From Ignavibacteria bacterium RIFOXYC2_FULL_35_21 (lineage in GTDB: Bacteria > Bacteroidota > Ignavibacteria > Kapaibacteriales > UBA2268): 64,000 nt of DNA. Both the position numbers and the translations under genes were made by a program. Shown here one piece after another: positions 51,229-61,259 of this stretch. The stretch is from NCBI GenBank assembly GCA_001804705.1, contig MHAY01000028.1:18000-81999 (forward strand). Direction: 5' to 3'. Within the stretch, counting starts at the first letter, position 1. Each line of letters begins with the position of its first letter. The notes under the pieces are model-generated. The model was given only the letters and a program-made list of their open reading frames with translations. It was not told the DNA's origin and did not search any database.

Positions 51229-54200
51229 TCACTGTACCACACTACTGCAATTATCACTGCAGCTTCCTGTACCGATATTGACATCTACACCATTTGTGCC
51301 GATATCTACCTCTGCTTTTAAACTAATGAACGGTTCTGTATCACTTCCTAACGTAAAAATTGTTCCGTCACACCCGACCAAATATGGTATTTTCTGTTCC
51401 AGTTTTCCATAAATATTAATACTGGCACAGATTCCAAAAACAATGTCATCAGGATAAGTGTAAGTAAATTGACCCTTAATGATTGCTTCGGCTTTTGCAT
51501 ACAAAGAAGTGCAGGTTATTGCCTCTAACTTTAACTCTGCTACTGCATACAGTAGAACTGATACTCCACAGCTTATCGGAGATGCGAAATTTGCCCAGGC
51601 TGCCGCTTCTACACCTACTTCCAAACTGACCGATGCACTTGCTATTACCAAATTAATGGATTCATTGAACGTAAGTTGCGGTATGCTTTTCCTTCCCGTA
51701 ACAAAAAATCCGGCAAATGTTGTTGCATTCTCAAAAGCGCAGGGCAGTCCTTTTCCGATTGAATGACTCGTTACCATGTCCAATGTCGTTTGGGGGATTC
51801 CACCAAGTTTACCACCTGCATCATAGATGCCAATTAATAATCCTACACTAAAAACTCCAATTGGAGTAACTTCAGCTTCAGCCGCTGCAGCAAAATAAAA
51901 TCCGTGAGGGTCTATACAAATTTCTGCACAGCCGCTTATCTTAATTGTTCCGATTTGTTTATTCTCAAAATTCAATGTTCCGATAAACCTTGCGTTCGGT
52001 AAATCGAATGTCATAGTAAAATCGCCAAACTCTGTGTTTGTTCCCGATGTTGTTATTTTCTGATTCTTAACATCTGCGTCTGTCTTTATTTCACCATAAA
52101 CAGCAAGGTTCAAAGGTTTATCACCAAACCCTTTTTCGGAGAAACTTCCCACCGGATATAATTTCAGTCTTAGCACGTCCCAGTCATTGTTCTTGACAAC
52201 CATTCTTGAACTGTCAACTCTGAATTTACCGCCCTGTTCGCCGCCGAGGTCAATGAATTGGTCACCTACAGCAGGGTCTCTGTCAATTCTGATTATTGTT
52301 TGTTGGTTTATTTTATGCTTATTCAAAATTATAAATATCGTATCCAATTTCCCCGGTTCACGGACTGTACCATAAAGTTTCAGGTCGCGAAAGCTTATAA
52401 GCTGTTGGTTATAATTTGCCCTGGATTCAAACTTCACATAACCGGGAGCATCAAATGTTATATCAGTCGGCAGCATTTCTAACTTGAGACTATTCCCTGG
52501 TTTGGTGAATTTCAATTTGTAAGTTAATCCATTAGGTACACGTGGTATATCATAATCCACCAACCCGTCTATCGTAAACATATCCGCATAAGAGTAAATC
52601 GCCAGCGGTTTGAAAAAAGCAATGTCGTACAACGACATCTTCTCGCAACTTGGTGAAAAACTAACAATCTGCTCTCCATCGCTCAATAAACTTACTGCCT
52701 GTAATTTTAATGTTGTAAAGAATCCCGGTAATCCCGCAACTGTAGCTGCAGGGTCACCGATGAATATCAATTTATAATGTGGTTTAAGGTCCAATCCACA
52801 CTTCGGGTCAAGTCCGAATTGAGCAGACTGTGGATTCAGCACATTCATAGTACATATTCCCCCCAATGTCAATTTGCTCACATTCGGTTTTGCTATGTAA
52901 AGAAAATCGTGTCGCAGATTAAATTCACCGATTGGTATATCAAGTGTTCCCGTCAGTATTTTACTGTCAATTGATTTGATTCCTCCAACATCCGGGCTTA
53001 CTTCACAATTCTTTGCTACGAGAGTCCAGTCCTCAAATTTGATTTCAAGTTTAGGTATCTTCCCTCCAGTGGCTACTCCTTCACTTGTAATTGAAGTCGT
53101 TGGTATATTTACTTCCACAAGTGTTGTTGCCGGATTCTGAGGGTCCAATCTGATATTAGACCAGGCGTGAGGGAGTAAATATATTATTCCCTGTGAATTC
53201 AGTGTGCTTTTTTCAATCTTCGAATCAGCATCAAACTCAAGAAACTTGAATTGAAGGTCTGTCCCATTTGCATTTGTTAGAAAATAATTTGTTCCTTGTT
53301 TATAAAAATTAAACATAATCGAAAATTTTGCAGGGTCAATACAATCTTCGAAAGAAGTTATTATTTTATTATAAGCATTTTCTTTTGAGATAGCCAGATA
53401 GAACTGGTCATCCTGGAACCTGAAATAACTTCCCGGGAAGTTGAATGAATTATCTACTATTCTTGCCTTCGAACTCAGATGTCCTGCAATCAGACTTTCC
53501 TTAACCACATTAAGATAATTATTCCCCTGTCCTTCTGCCAAAAGAAGCACGTTATAGTTAAAGGTCTTTTTACCCCATTCAAGATTTATCGTATTAGGCG
53601 GAGGTTGTAAACCTTTCAATCTGACTTTCATAGAAGGCAGGGTTAGTGGGAATGTTGTATTTCCCGGCACGGCTTCAAAATAAGGTCTTCCCTTATCATC
53701 AACATTTTCTTTACCGGGTCGTACAATCAGTCCTCCCAAGCCGGCATACTGGGAACTATCGAGCAATTCAAAAGCATTTGCAGATTTGCTGAAGTCTATC
53801 AATCCATTCAGTTCATAATCGCCATTTGGCTTGCTTACTATTTTATGTACTTTAATATGAAATCCATGAAGCCGTTGCAGATTTGCTGCAGTGAATTCTG
53901 TCAATTCAAAATTACATTCATATATAAAATTTTGTCCTTTCGAAAATTCAATCTTTTTTTCCTGTCCTGTCAGATTCGGATAATCAATTTTCGGGTCTAT
54001 AACTGTTCCGGGTAATTGACCTGGCAAGTTTATATTTCCTGCTGAATCCTTTGGTGGATTTTCTTCAGGTGGCACACACCTCATATTTATCCAGGAACTC
54101 ATGTTCTTCCATCCAAGATTAGGATTTATTCCTTTAAGTATATAATCACCATTTGCATCGGATTTAGTTTTTCTTATGTTTGTATTATATCCGTTCAATA

Positions 54201-57200
54201 CATATATCATTGCATATGGCACCGGATTACCATTAACTGTTACCTTGCCTTTGACGGTCATCCCTGGTTTCAAAATAAAACTATATTCCTTGAAATCTTT
54301 CGATTCCTCATTCTGTATTTCTGTATTAATTGGTATTAAATCAGAAGTATCAGGAGGGTCAATTTTTAGCCAGAAATTCTTTAGTGATGCATTCTTAAAT
54401 TCGAAAATTGCTATACCATTATTATCAGTAGTATCCTCGTAATCCAATATTCTTACCCGGCAGTTCGGTACCGGTTGCTTCGTATATTGATTTGAAACAT
54501 CAATCAATATCCTATGTTTACGTTCCTTAACAACAACTTTCCCCAAATAATAATTCGTTGTGTCATTAGGCAAATTTTGCAATGCCGGAATAACAATCGT
54601 ATCATTAAAATATTTCAAATCAACAGGAAAAATAAATAACGTGTCGGAAACACCGGTAGGAATCTTCACAGTAAACTTTTGTCCTAATTCTGCCAATTGT
54701 AAAGTCTGCATTTGCATAAATGTCGTTTCATCACTCAACTCTTTCTCAGCCCCGAATTTCATCTCCATTTTCATATCTGACTTCTTAAGAGACTTCTTTT
54801 TAGCACTCTTTTGGTAATTCGATTGAAGCAAAGGAGTATAATTCAAATTTTTTATGTCAAATTCTTTCAGATAAGTTGCTTCTTCCGTCTTTACCATCTT
54901 TCCATATTTAGTCCTGACATAACATTCTACCGCTTTCCCTGTTTCATCAATAACATAACCGTAAACAGTACCCTTTGGCATCATCAATACCTGAGGGAAA
55001 TGCATCTGCTGTCCCATCTTCAAAGTTACTGCACTTGGTACTGGTGGGATACATTCTTTACTGACATTTTGATTCACAGTATCAACTGAACCCGTCAATT
55101 TAGTCGCACCATACAAATAATAGCCGGGGCAATTAAATTTCAATCTGTATCTGTAAGGTTTATTTGTCCAATATTTCTTTACTGGTAAATCCTTGAATAC
55201 GAAATAACCATTCTTAAATGTCTCTCCAACTACTCTAATACCACCTCCGGTTCCGTTGTATATTTGCATATCACCGTCATTATTATCCACTCCGGAATAT
55301 AAAGTTACAATTCCAAAATTTACGCTACGCATGGCATTAGATGCATCCAATACTCGTCCCGATATAATCGGCTTCTTCGGTTCAAGATATACATTTATTG
55401 ATAAACTTACAGGATGATAATCTTCGATAAACAGAAAATCATAATCGTTTCTGTAATATACCTCAGCAATTTTAGCCATCATCTGATTCTCATAATTTTG
55501 CCATGCAACTTGTGCCTTTGCCGCTTTGTCAACATCTGTGTAATCGCCCGGTGAATGTGATTCTTCCCATGCTTCATCTATTTCTTTATTATTAGCATAA
55601 GCTGTATCCTTTTTCCAATCATCATATCCCCGAGGGAAGTAAATTGTCCTGGCTTGATAAGAATTTTCACCGACAGTATCGCTTGTTCTGATTTCAATTT
55701 TGAAATCATCCCAATTCACTTTTTTATTATGCATAAACAATCCTGAGAATTTAACTCCGGTTTGTTTATCAACGAACTGTTCGCCCTGAACATAATTATC
55801 CCATCTTGTGATTTTTACTGTGCTTCCATAAATCACTCCACCTGGTTCACTCTGTTCTAAATTTTTCGGATTTTTTCTTGGAACAACCGATAGACTGTAT
55901 GTCCTTTTGTAAGCTATGAGTGTGCCGACATCTATCGAATCGAGTGGCTGAATTGGTATATCATCAGAGGGATTATAAATATACTGTTTTGTATAATCAA
56001 TAACCACAACTCTCGCTGTTCGGTGAAGTTTGCCGTTAAATCCGGCAACATTACAAAATTCTCCGCTTCCGGAACCGAAATTCCCGGAACTGTTCCAAGA
56101 GCCAATGGAATCAATATGCGCAAAATTCTTGAAAACAAATTTACCTTCGCCGTCAGTTGTTGTTGTCGCTAAAAATGTATTTCCGTCACCGAATGGTTTT
56201 GTCAAATCTGCTTCTAATTTTGCACCTTGATTACCTGTATTCGTTCCGCCTACCGACTCACTCTTATTTTTATTGATTTCCTCTGTAACATGATATGGGT
56301 CAATTATTGTTTTATACCCGTTATTATCTTCGACATAATATGTTACCATCAATCCAATCTGTCTGTAATTCATTGGTTTTATATTTGCCTTAGGGTCACT
56401 CGGGTCTCGTGAAACTAACTGCCCTGAAACCGAAGCTGTCGGCGGATTATTAGATATTATTGTAGCTTTTTTATCAACTTTATAATTATAACTATTATTT
56501 AAAATATTAAAAATAGATGCAAAATAACTCGGTTTAAACTTTTGAGTTGTCAGCCAGTATTCGCTCCAGTTCTTTTTTACCTGTCCATTTACAATCTCTT
56601 CCTGCCACAGGTCAACCAGGTAGTTATCGCCATTCATCCAGTTAACTATCAATTTATCAATTGTTACAATAGTATGGGCTTTGCCATCGCTGCCAATAAC
56701 AGTTTCAACTTTACCCTGCGACACCTGTTTCATTTGATAGAGTTGTACTTTTTGGTCACCAACTTTAATTTCTCCCTCATAATAAGGTATTTCTGCCTTA
56801 CTTCCCATACGGTAAATATTAACTTTCACATTTTGAGGATTAAGGTCCTTGAAATTTCCTTTATTATATCCTTTGCTGACTTCAAATTTTAATTTGTAAC
56901 TCCATACATAAGTTACAATTTTTCCTATATTTATAGAATCGGCATTTAGCTCGATTTTTTTATTGATTTCAAGATAATAAGGATTATTTATTTGAAGCAT
57001 ATAATATTCAAATAATCTGCCTTTTATCTGTGTCATTGTTAACAAATTCCCATACTTCTTCTGTACCCAATGGCTGACAATTTTATTAAGGTCGCCGCCA
57101 TTCTTATTAGCTATCAGCGGATAGCTGAATGAACCATCATCATTCAAAGTAACAAGGAAATCATTCGTTCCCTGTCCGGGGTAAAACAGATTCGCGTCAA

Positions 57201-58791
57201 TGCTGTCTGCAAGTATATCATTCGTTACAGTATCCCGAATCATTAGCAATCTTTTCAGTTTTACATTCGGTGAATTAACCGGGTACTCATCAACATAATC
57301 CTGGAACCTGTACATAAGCTGGCCTGTGATATTATACACCATTTTATTTACATCTGCAGTATCAGGAGTTTCCAGATATGTAAACTCGCACATTTTCGAT
57401 TCTGTAGTCTTTTGATTTGATGAATTGTATGCCTCAACAAAAAACTTATATGTATTACCACTGCTGAAGTACAATGAACTGACATTTTTTAACAAATTCA
57501 AATATGCATAATCGGCATTTATAGTGTCGAGTGCTTCATCTTGAGCTGAACCTTCTGGCAATTGCAAGGAAATATTTTTTAAAACCTGAAATTGTTTAAA
57601 ATCAACATTTGAAGAATTAATAAAGTGAACCAAATATTGAATATATGCTGTGTCCTTTTGTTTTGCTGTGTTGTTTTTCCAAAGAATATAAAAATTCTTC
57701 TGATTATTAACCTCAATTTTGGGGGTCTCTGAATTTGTATTCACTTCCTTGCAAACAGGAATAATAATATCAATTCCTATTTCAGTCGCTGATGGAGTGG
57801 AATCAGCAACAACCGGAGTTTCTCCTGTCTTATATGTGAATTTCCAGGCTTCGCTCACTCCGTTATTCTTAAAAGGTATATTACCCATCGGGTCTCGGGC
57901 AACAACACGCCAGGCATAAGTCTCGCCATCGAGAAATGGCGGGTCGTTTGGGAAAGCAATATAATTAGTCGTTGTCAATTGCTTGTCAAAATAAAATTGG
58001 GTTGTTCCATACATTACAGCATTGGGATTATCTCCCGGATTGACCATCTTAGCTATTTGCAAGTTATATCTTGTTCCCAATGGTGCTGTAGGAGAGCCAA
58101 TCCAGGTAAAAATCACATGATTTGCAACACTTATACTTTGAAGTGTATCCTCATTCGCAGGCTGAATCAATATAGGTGGTTCAGGGTATGCAATCGGCAC
58201 GCTTGCACAGCCTGCAGGTGCTTCCTGTGAAAGTGGCAATCCAGTATGATAATCATAAGCCCTGTAACAGATTTCATAATTACCTTCCGGAAGAGAGGCA
58301 GTTCTCATCAATACCTCTTTTTCAATACCCATTATATCAAGGTCTTTAGCATCAATATATTGTTTTAGTAGGGTCCCAACCAATGTCATTATTTGATTAG
58401 GTCCCAAAATAATCGGTGACAGCGGTTGATATCCTTGTTTCGTTGAAATAGTAATACCATTATCACCTTTTATCATGCCGCCAAGCTTGATTTCATGTGT
58501 TACCTGGTCAACATTTTGCAATGTTATAATTGTATTATTCTTCCCTTCAAAGTAATCAGAATAATAAGGTGAATAAGGAGGCACAATGTTTGTTGTTACA
58601 ATTATGACATTATCCTGTGCCAGAGCATTATATGTTATGACAACATTCAGGAACAACATCAATAAAGTTATTAATGTCATACTGAGCCTGTCGGAAATTG
58701 TCATACTGAGCCTGTTGGAAATTGTCATACTGAGCCTGTCGGAAATTGTCATACTGAGCCTGTCGAAGTATGATTTATTGATTCTTTTCAT
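51229..58791 (-). CDS. Giant exported surface protein with FN3-like and carboxypeptidase-regulatory-like repeats
   Basis: 2520 residues. The N-terminal PPYSPYYSDYFEGKNNTIIT region and what follows (LPEGNYEICYRAYDYHTGLP) resemble large Bacteroidota proteins related to Tannerella 'TANFOR' proteins; I am fairly but not fully sure. An FN3-like piece (about 225-325) follows, then many carboxypeptidase-regulatory-like segments (VYGYVIDETGKAVECYVRTK, VKGKVTVNGNPVPYAMIYVL) and long beta-rich stretches. It ends with Cys-rich CSDNCSSVVQ and no T9SS domain. Four 24-base repeats add DRLSMTIS units before the signal peptide (MTLITLLMLFLNVVITYNAL). It may be a fibre or matrix protein. The gene follows the beta-barrel gene in the same run. 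Confidence 0.75.
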   Translation of the reverse strand: MKRINKSYFDRLSMTISDRLSMTISNRLSMTISDRLSMTLITLLMLFLNVVITYNALAQDNVIIVTTNIVPPYSPYYSDYFEGKNNTIITLQNVDQVTHEIKLGGMIKGDNGITISTKQGYQPLSPIILGPNQIMTLVGTLLKQYIDAKDLDIMGIEKEVLMRTASLPEGNYEICYRAYDYHTGLPLSQEAPAGCASVPIAYPEPPILIQPANEDTLQSISVANHVIFTWIGSPTAPLGTRYNLQIAKMVNPGDNPNAVMYGTTQFYFDKQLTTTNYIAFPNDPPFLDGETYAWRVVARDPMGNIPFKNNGVSEAWKFTYKTGETPVVADSTPSATEIGIDIIIPVCKEVNTNSETPKIEVNNQKNFYILWKNNTAKQKDTAYIQYLVHFINSSNVDFKQFQVLKNISLQLPEGSAQDEALDTINADYAYLNLLKNVSSLYFSSGNTYKFFVEAYNSSNQKTTESKMCEFTYLETPDTADVNKMVYNITGQLMYRFQDYVDEYPVNSPNVKLKRLLMIRDTVTNDILADSIDANLFYPGQGTNDFLVTLNDDGSFSYPLIANKNGGDLNKIVSHWVQKKYGNLLTMTQIKGRLFEYYMLQINNPYYLEINKKIELNADSINIGKIVTYVWSYKLKFEVSKGYNKGNFKDLNPQNVKVNIYRMGSKAEIPYYEGEIKVGDQKVQLYQMKQVSQGKVETVIGSDGKAHTIVTIDKLIVNWMNGDNYLVDLWQEEIVNGQVKKNWSEYWLTTQKFKPSYFASIFNILNNSYNYKVDKKATIISNNPPTASVSGQLVSRDPSDPKANIKPMNYRQIGLMVTYYVEDNNGYKTIIDPYHVTEEINKNKSESVGGTNTGNQGAKLEADLTKPFGDGNTFLATTTTDGEGKFVFKNFAHIDSIGSWNSSGNFGSGSGEFCNVAGFNGKLHRTARVVVIDYTKQYIYNPSDDIPIQPLDSIDVGTLIAYKRTYSLSVVPRKNPKNLEQSEPGGVIYGSTVKITRWDNYVQGEQFVDKQTGVKFSGLFMHNKKVNWDDFKIEIRTSDTVGENSYQARTIYFPRGYDDWKKDTAYANNKEIDEAWEESHSPGDYTDVDKAAKAQVAWQNYENQMMAKIAEVYYRNDYDFLFIEDYHPVSLSINVYLEPKKPIISGRVLDASNAMRSVNFGIVTLYSGVDNNDGDMQIYNGTGGGIRVVGETFKNGYFVFKDLPVKKYWTNKPYRYRLKFNCPGYYLYGATKLTGSVDTVNQNVSKECIPPVPSAVTLKMGQQMHFPQVLMMPKGTVYGYVIDETGKAVECYVRTKYGKMVKTEEATYLKEFDIKNLNYTPLLQSNYQKSAKKKSLKKSDMKMEMKFGAEKELSDETTFMQMQTLQLAELGQKFTVKIPTGVSDTLFIFPVDLKYFNDTIVIPALQNLPNDTTNYYLGKVVVKERKHRILIDVSNQYTKQPVPNCRVRILDYEDTTDNNGIAIFEFKNASLKNFWLKIDPPDTSDLIPINTEIQNEESKDFKEYSFILKPGMTVKGKVTVNGNPVPYAMIYVLNGYNTNIRKTKSDANGDYILKGINPNLGWKNMSSWINMRCVPPEENPPKDSAGNINLPGQLPGTVIDPKIDYPNLTGQEKKIEFSKGQNFIYECNFELTEFTAANLQRLHGFHIKVHKIVSKPNGDYELNGLIDFSKSANAFELLDSSQYAGLGGLIVRPGKENVDDKGRPYFEAVPGNTTFPLTLPSMKVRLKGLQPPPNTINLEWGKKTFNYNVLLLAEGQGNNYLNVVKESLIAGHLSSKARIVDNSFNFPGSYFRFQDDQFYLAISKENAYNKIITSFEDCIDPAKFSIMFNFYKQGTNYFLTNANGTDLQFKFLEFDADSKIEKSTLNSQGIIYLLPHAWSNIRLDPQNPATTLVEVNIPTTSITSEGVATGGKIPKLEIKFEDWTLVAKNCEVSPDVGGIKSIDSKILTGTLDIPIGEFNLRHDFLYIAKPNVSKLTLGGICTMNVLNPQSAQFGLDPKCGLDLKPHYKLIFIGDPAATVAGLPGFFTTLKLQAVSLLSDGEQIVSFSPSCEKMSLYDIAFFKPLAIYSYADMFTIDGLVDYDIPRVPNGLTYKLKFTKPGNSLKLEMLPTDITFDAPGYVKFESRANYNQQLISFRDLKLYGTVREPGKLDTIFIILNKHKINQQTIIRIDRDPAVGDQFIDLGGEQGGKFRVDSSRMVVKNNDWDVLRLKLYPVGSFSEKGFGDKPLNLAVYGEIKTDADVKNQKITTSGTNTEFGDFTMTFDLPNARFIGTLNFENKQIGTIKISGCAEICIDPHGFYFAAAAEAEVTPIGVFSVGLLIGIYDAGGKLGGIPQTTLDMVTSHSIGKGLPCAFENATTFAGFFVTGRKSIPQLTFNESINLVIASASVSLEVGVEAAAWANFASPISCGVSVLLYAVAELKLEAITCTSLYAKAEAIIKGQFTYTYPDDIVFGICASINIYGKLEQKIPYLVGCDGTIFTLGSDTEPFISLKAEVDIGTNGVDVNIGTGSCSDNCSSVVQ
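58675..58770. repeat. Four 24-base tandem repeats at the start of the giant gene
   Basis: Units start at 58675, 58699, 58723 and 58747, each with CATACTGAGCCTGTC or CATACTGAGCCTGTT. On the minus strand they code for DRLSMTIS / NRLSMTIS. 24 is a multiple of three, so copy-number change keeps the frame. The same CTGAGCCTGTCGAAGTATG end occurs at about 28117. Confidence 0.95.
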
Positions 58792-58866
58792 AAAGCACCA
58801 TTAAAATAATTTATAGTAAATAGTGAAAAGTGAATAATAAATATTACATTTCAATATTCTTTTATT

Positions 58867-58920
58867 CTATATTTAACATTCTACATTTTGCATTCTACAT
58901 TTTGCATTTTAAATTCAGCA
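58867..58920. repeat. CATTCTA / CATTTTG heptamers before the beta-barrel stop
   Basis: Four to five copies, same units as the large tract at 4828-5013, again placed just past the stop codon of a minus-strand gene. Confidence 0.8.
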
Positions 58921-58925
58921 TTAAA

Positions 58926-60611
58926 TTAAAAGTTGTACATATATCCCACGCTGCTTCTGTATTCTGTAAAATTTGGATTCGTTCCTGTCAATGTTGAATT
59001 AATTAAATTAACATCAAACCTCAATGTATGTGAATTTGTCAACCGATATGAACTTTGAATCGTTCCTGTCGTTGTAGCTCCCGTACTTATACCATTTACA
59101 TTCTGAATCTGGTACCCGATTGAACCGCCAATACCGAATGAACTCAATGTCCAATTTAACTGTAATATCGGCCCGATAAACAGACTCTTAGAATTTGCCA
59201 TAGTTGATTGAACAGCATTGATATTTATTCCATAACTGATTCCCGATTTAATTAATACACTTTGATAGGTGAGTGTACCTGTAATATTCTGTGTCTCTGT
59301 ATTACCTGCAGTCTTTGTATTCAAATCAACCAATGTTTGATAACCACCCATTAATAAAATATTATGAACAGCAGATTCACCTGCTATTGTATATCTGAAA
59401 ACAGAATTGAAATTATGATTTACTCTTGAAACCTTAATACTATCAACAACCGGGTTTAAACCTCGGGTCTGCGTAATTCCATAACTCGAATATTTCAAAT
59501 CAATACCATAAGTTTGCTGCTGGTGCGATAAATCAAGCGAACCTATTACTCTTTGTGATGTATTCAATTTTGTATTTAGCAAATTATCCCACTGAAAGCC
59601 TATACTTCCTCCGACTCTCAAAAGATTGTTGAACAAAGAAATATAAGGTGATAAGGTAACATTTTCGACATCAGATTCCATATAATAAATTCCCATTGAC
59701 TTATAATCCGGGTCTATTCTTTTGTATGCCAGTCTCAGGCTGAATCCTTGCCCTCTGAACGTTATTGCAGTTTGAAATGCTGTCGTAAATTGGGTTGATG
59801 TTCGAACATTGAAGATACTTTTAAATTGTTTCAATATACCTGTACTATCAAATTCATTTATAGATGATGCTCTCGTATCGAGTGTATAAACACTCGCCGC
59901 ACCGTCAATATCAAAACTCAAAAATGAAAACGGAGAAAATCTGCTCGTAAGTCCCATTACCATGTTCTCAGCAGGTTTAATGAGGACATTCAATGAGTCC
60001 ATCTTATCCAAATAAGTTGAATCTATTGAATTCAAGTCATCAGCCGCTTTCAAAAAAATCAAATCGCAATAATCTGTTTGAGTTCCTAATCCCAACTTGA
60101 CAGCATATCCTTTTCTCTCAAATGTTGGATGGATTGTATGTGAAATTGAACTATCACCTGTCGTTGCTTTCAGGAATCTGCCATACATCGCACTCAATCT
60201 GAAAATGCTGGGATTCAGTTCAATTCCCCCCCCAAGAAATGTATGTCCTGACAATGTGAAAGGTGAATAGTTCAGGTTTCTCCAGCCTGCGTGAGCTGTA
60301 ATCCATTTATATTTCGGACTCACACCATATTGGTTGAAAGGCTGTATGAAACTCCTGTTCTGCTCGCTTATTGTTGCTGAAAAAGGAAATGAAATACCAA
60401 AAATTGTAACTGTAAATGAACCGAGCAAAGAATAATCAATAGGCCTGTAACGAGCTTCCATTCCCGATATCCCATAATAACTGAAATTCAATCCGAACGA
60501 GCCGCTGGCAGTGATTATTTTATCTTCTCCGATTCTCTCAAGATTCTGCGAAAAAATGGAGAGTTGCATTGAAAAACAGATACAACAAATTAATAATACC
60601 CTTGATTTCAT
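58926..60611 (-). CDS. Outer membrane beta-barrel protein
   Basis: 561 residues: signal peptide (VLLICCICFSMQLSIFS), then alternating strands rich in Ser, Gly, Tyr and Phe (FGLNFSYYGISGMEARYRPI, YGVSPKYKWITAHAGWRNLN, FLSFDIDGAASVYTLD) ending in EYRSSVGYMYNF with the terminal Phe of outer membrane barrels. No named family is certain. It is first in the minus-strand run with the giant surface protein and FN3 protein, so it may anchor or export them. Divergent from nothing on its left; the tRNA lies upstream. Confidence 0.8.
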   Translation of the reverse strand: MKSRVLLICCICFSMQLSIFSQNLERIGEDKIITASGSFGLNFSYYGISGMEARYRPIDYSLLGSFTVTIFGISFPFSATISEQNRSFIQPFNQYGVSPKYKWITAHAGWRNLNYSPFTLSGHTFLGGGIELNPSIFRLSAMYGRFLKATTGDSSISHTIHPTFERKGYAVKLGLGTQTDYCDLIFLKAADDLNSIDSTYLDKMDSLNVLIKPAENMVMGLTSRFSPFSFLSFDIDGAASVYTLDTRASSINEFDSTGILKQFKSIFNVRTSTQFTTAFQTAITFRGQGFSLRLAYKRIDPDYKSMGIYYMESDVENVTLSPYISLFNNLLRVGGSIGFQWDNLLNTKLNTSQRVIGSLDLSHQQQTYGIDLKYSSYGITQTRGLNPVVDSIKVSRVNHNFNSVFRYTIAGESAVHNILLMGGYQTLVDLNTKTAGNTETQNITGTLTYQSVLIKSGISYGININAVQSTMANSKSLFIGPILQLNWTLSSFGIGGSIGYQIQNVNGISTGATTTGTIQSSYRLTNSHTLRFDVNLINSTLTGTNPNFTEYRSSVGYMYNF

Positions 60612-60754
60612 ATATGAAATTTGAGCCTTGATAATTATGAATTTATATACTCAATCCAACCCTGTTATATTAATATAACAAAATTTATTAAATAAGGAAA
60701 AGAAAATAATAAAAAGGAATTGATAAATAATGAGAAACTAAATAATTAGTTTCC

Positions 60755-60830
60755 GTACCGGAGGAGGGAGTTGAACCCCCGACACTCCCGATATGAATCG
60801 GGATGCTCCAACACTTCGGGTATTATTTAT
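60755..60830 (-). pseudogene. Partial tRNA-Met(CAT) copy: intact 3' half, replaced 5' half
   Basis: Bases 60755-60785 are identical over 31 bases to 60836-60866 in the intact tRNA (T arm and 3' acceptor strand). The anticodon arm is altered (TCCCGAT-TCAT-ATCGGGA, a perfect hairpin), and the D arm and 5' acceptor strand (AATACCCGAAG) no longer pair. It is 81 bases from the intact gene. This looks like a remnant of a recombination event at the tRNA 3' end. Confidence 0.8.
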
Positions 60831-60836
60831 TTTATG

Positions 60837-60910
60837 TACCGGAGGAGGGAGTTGAACCCCCGACACACGGATTATGATTCCGATGCTCTAACCAACTGAG
60901 CTACTCCGGC
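60837..60910 (-). tRNA. tRNA with CAT anticodon (elongator Met, or Ile2 if lysidine-modified)
   Basis: 74 bases folding as a full cloverleaf on the minus strand: acceptor GCCGGAG/CTCCGGT, D stem GCTC/GAGC, anticodon stem TCGGA/TCCGT with loop ATCATAA, T stem GGGGG/CCCTC with loop TTCAACT. No CCA is encoded. The D stem and 1:72 G-T pair exclude the usual initiator (which has a 1:72 mismatch and three G-C pairs in the anticodon stem). Whether it reads AUG or AUA cannot be decided without modification data. Confidence 0.93.
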
Positions 60911-61005
60911 TAAATTATCAAATTGCAAAATTAACAAATTTTTTGTTGGTGAAAAACTGTCTAGTGTATTAATTTAATGAAACAGACTAAAATTATGATT
61001 CTTCT

Positions 61006-61236
61006 TCATACGTATTTTACTTGGTTGAGAATGGATTCTCTTATTTGTTCTTTCAACGCTTTGATTGATACCAAATCAATTTTCCTTTTTAAATGGGTCT
61101 CTAATAAATCCTGAAGGTCAAAAAATTCCCAACCAATCGGCTTATTGAAATAACCAAGTTTTTCTATATGAAATTTCTCGATTAATTCAGGCATCAATTC
61201 TTTCAGCTTTGATTCTATTTCCTGAGGCTCATTCAT
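61006..61236 (-). pseudogene. MntA relic with in-frame loss of the catalytic core
   Basis: 76 residues that run like an MntA antitoxin, LKELMPELIEKFHIEKLGYF joined directly to NKPIGWEFFDLQDLLETHLK, then RKIDLVSIKALKEQIRESIL. Normal relatives have about 27 more residues between these halves, holding GSX10DXD. That motif is wholly missing while the frame is intact, so the protein cannot transfer nucleotides. No HepT gene is adjacent. It starts 23 bases after the bifunctional nuclease gene and lies 95 bases from the duplicated tRNA. Confidence 0.8.
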
Positions 61237-61259
61237 TTTATTATAATATCAAAATTAAT

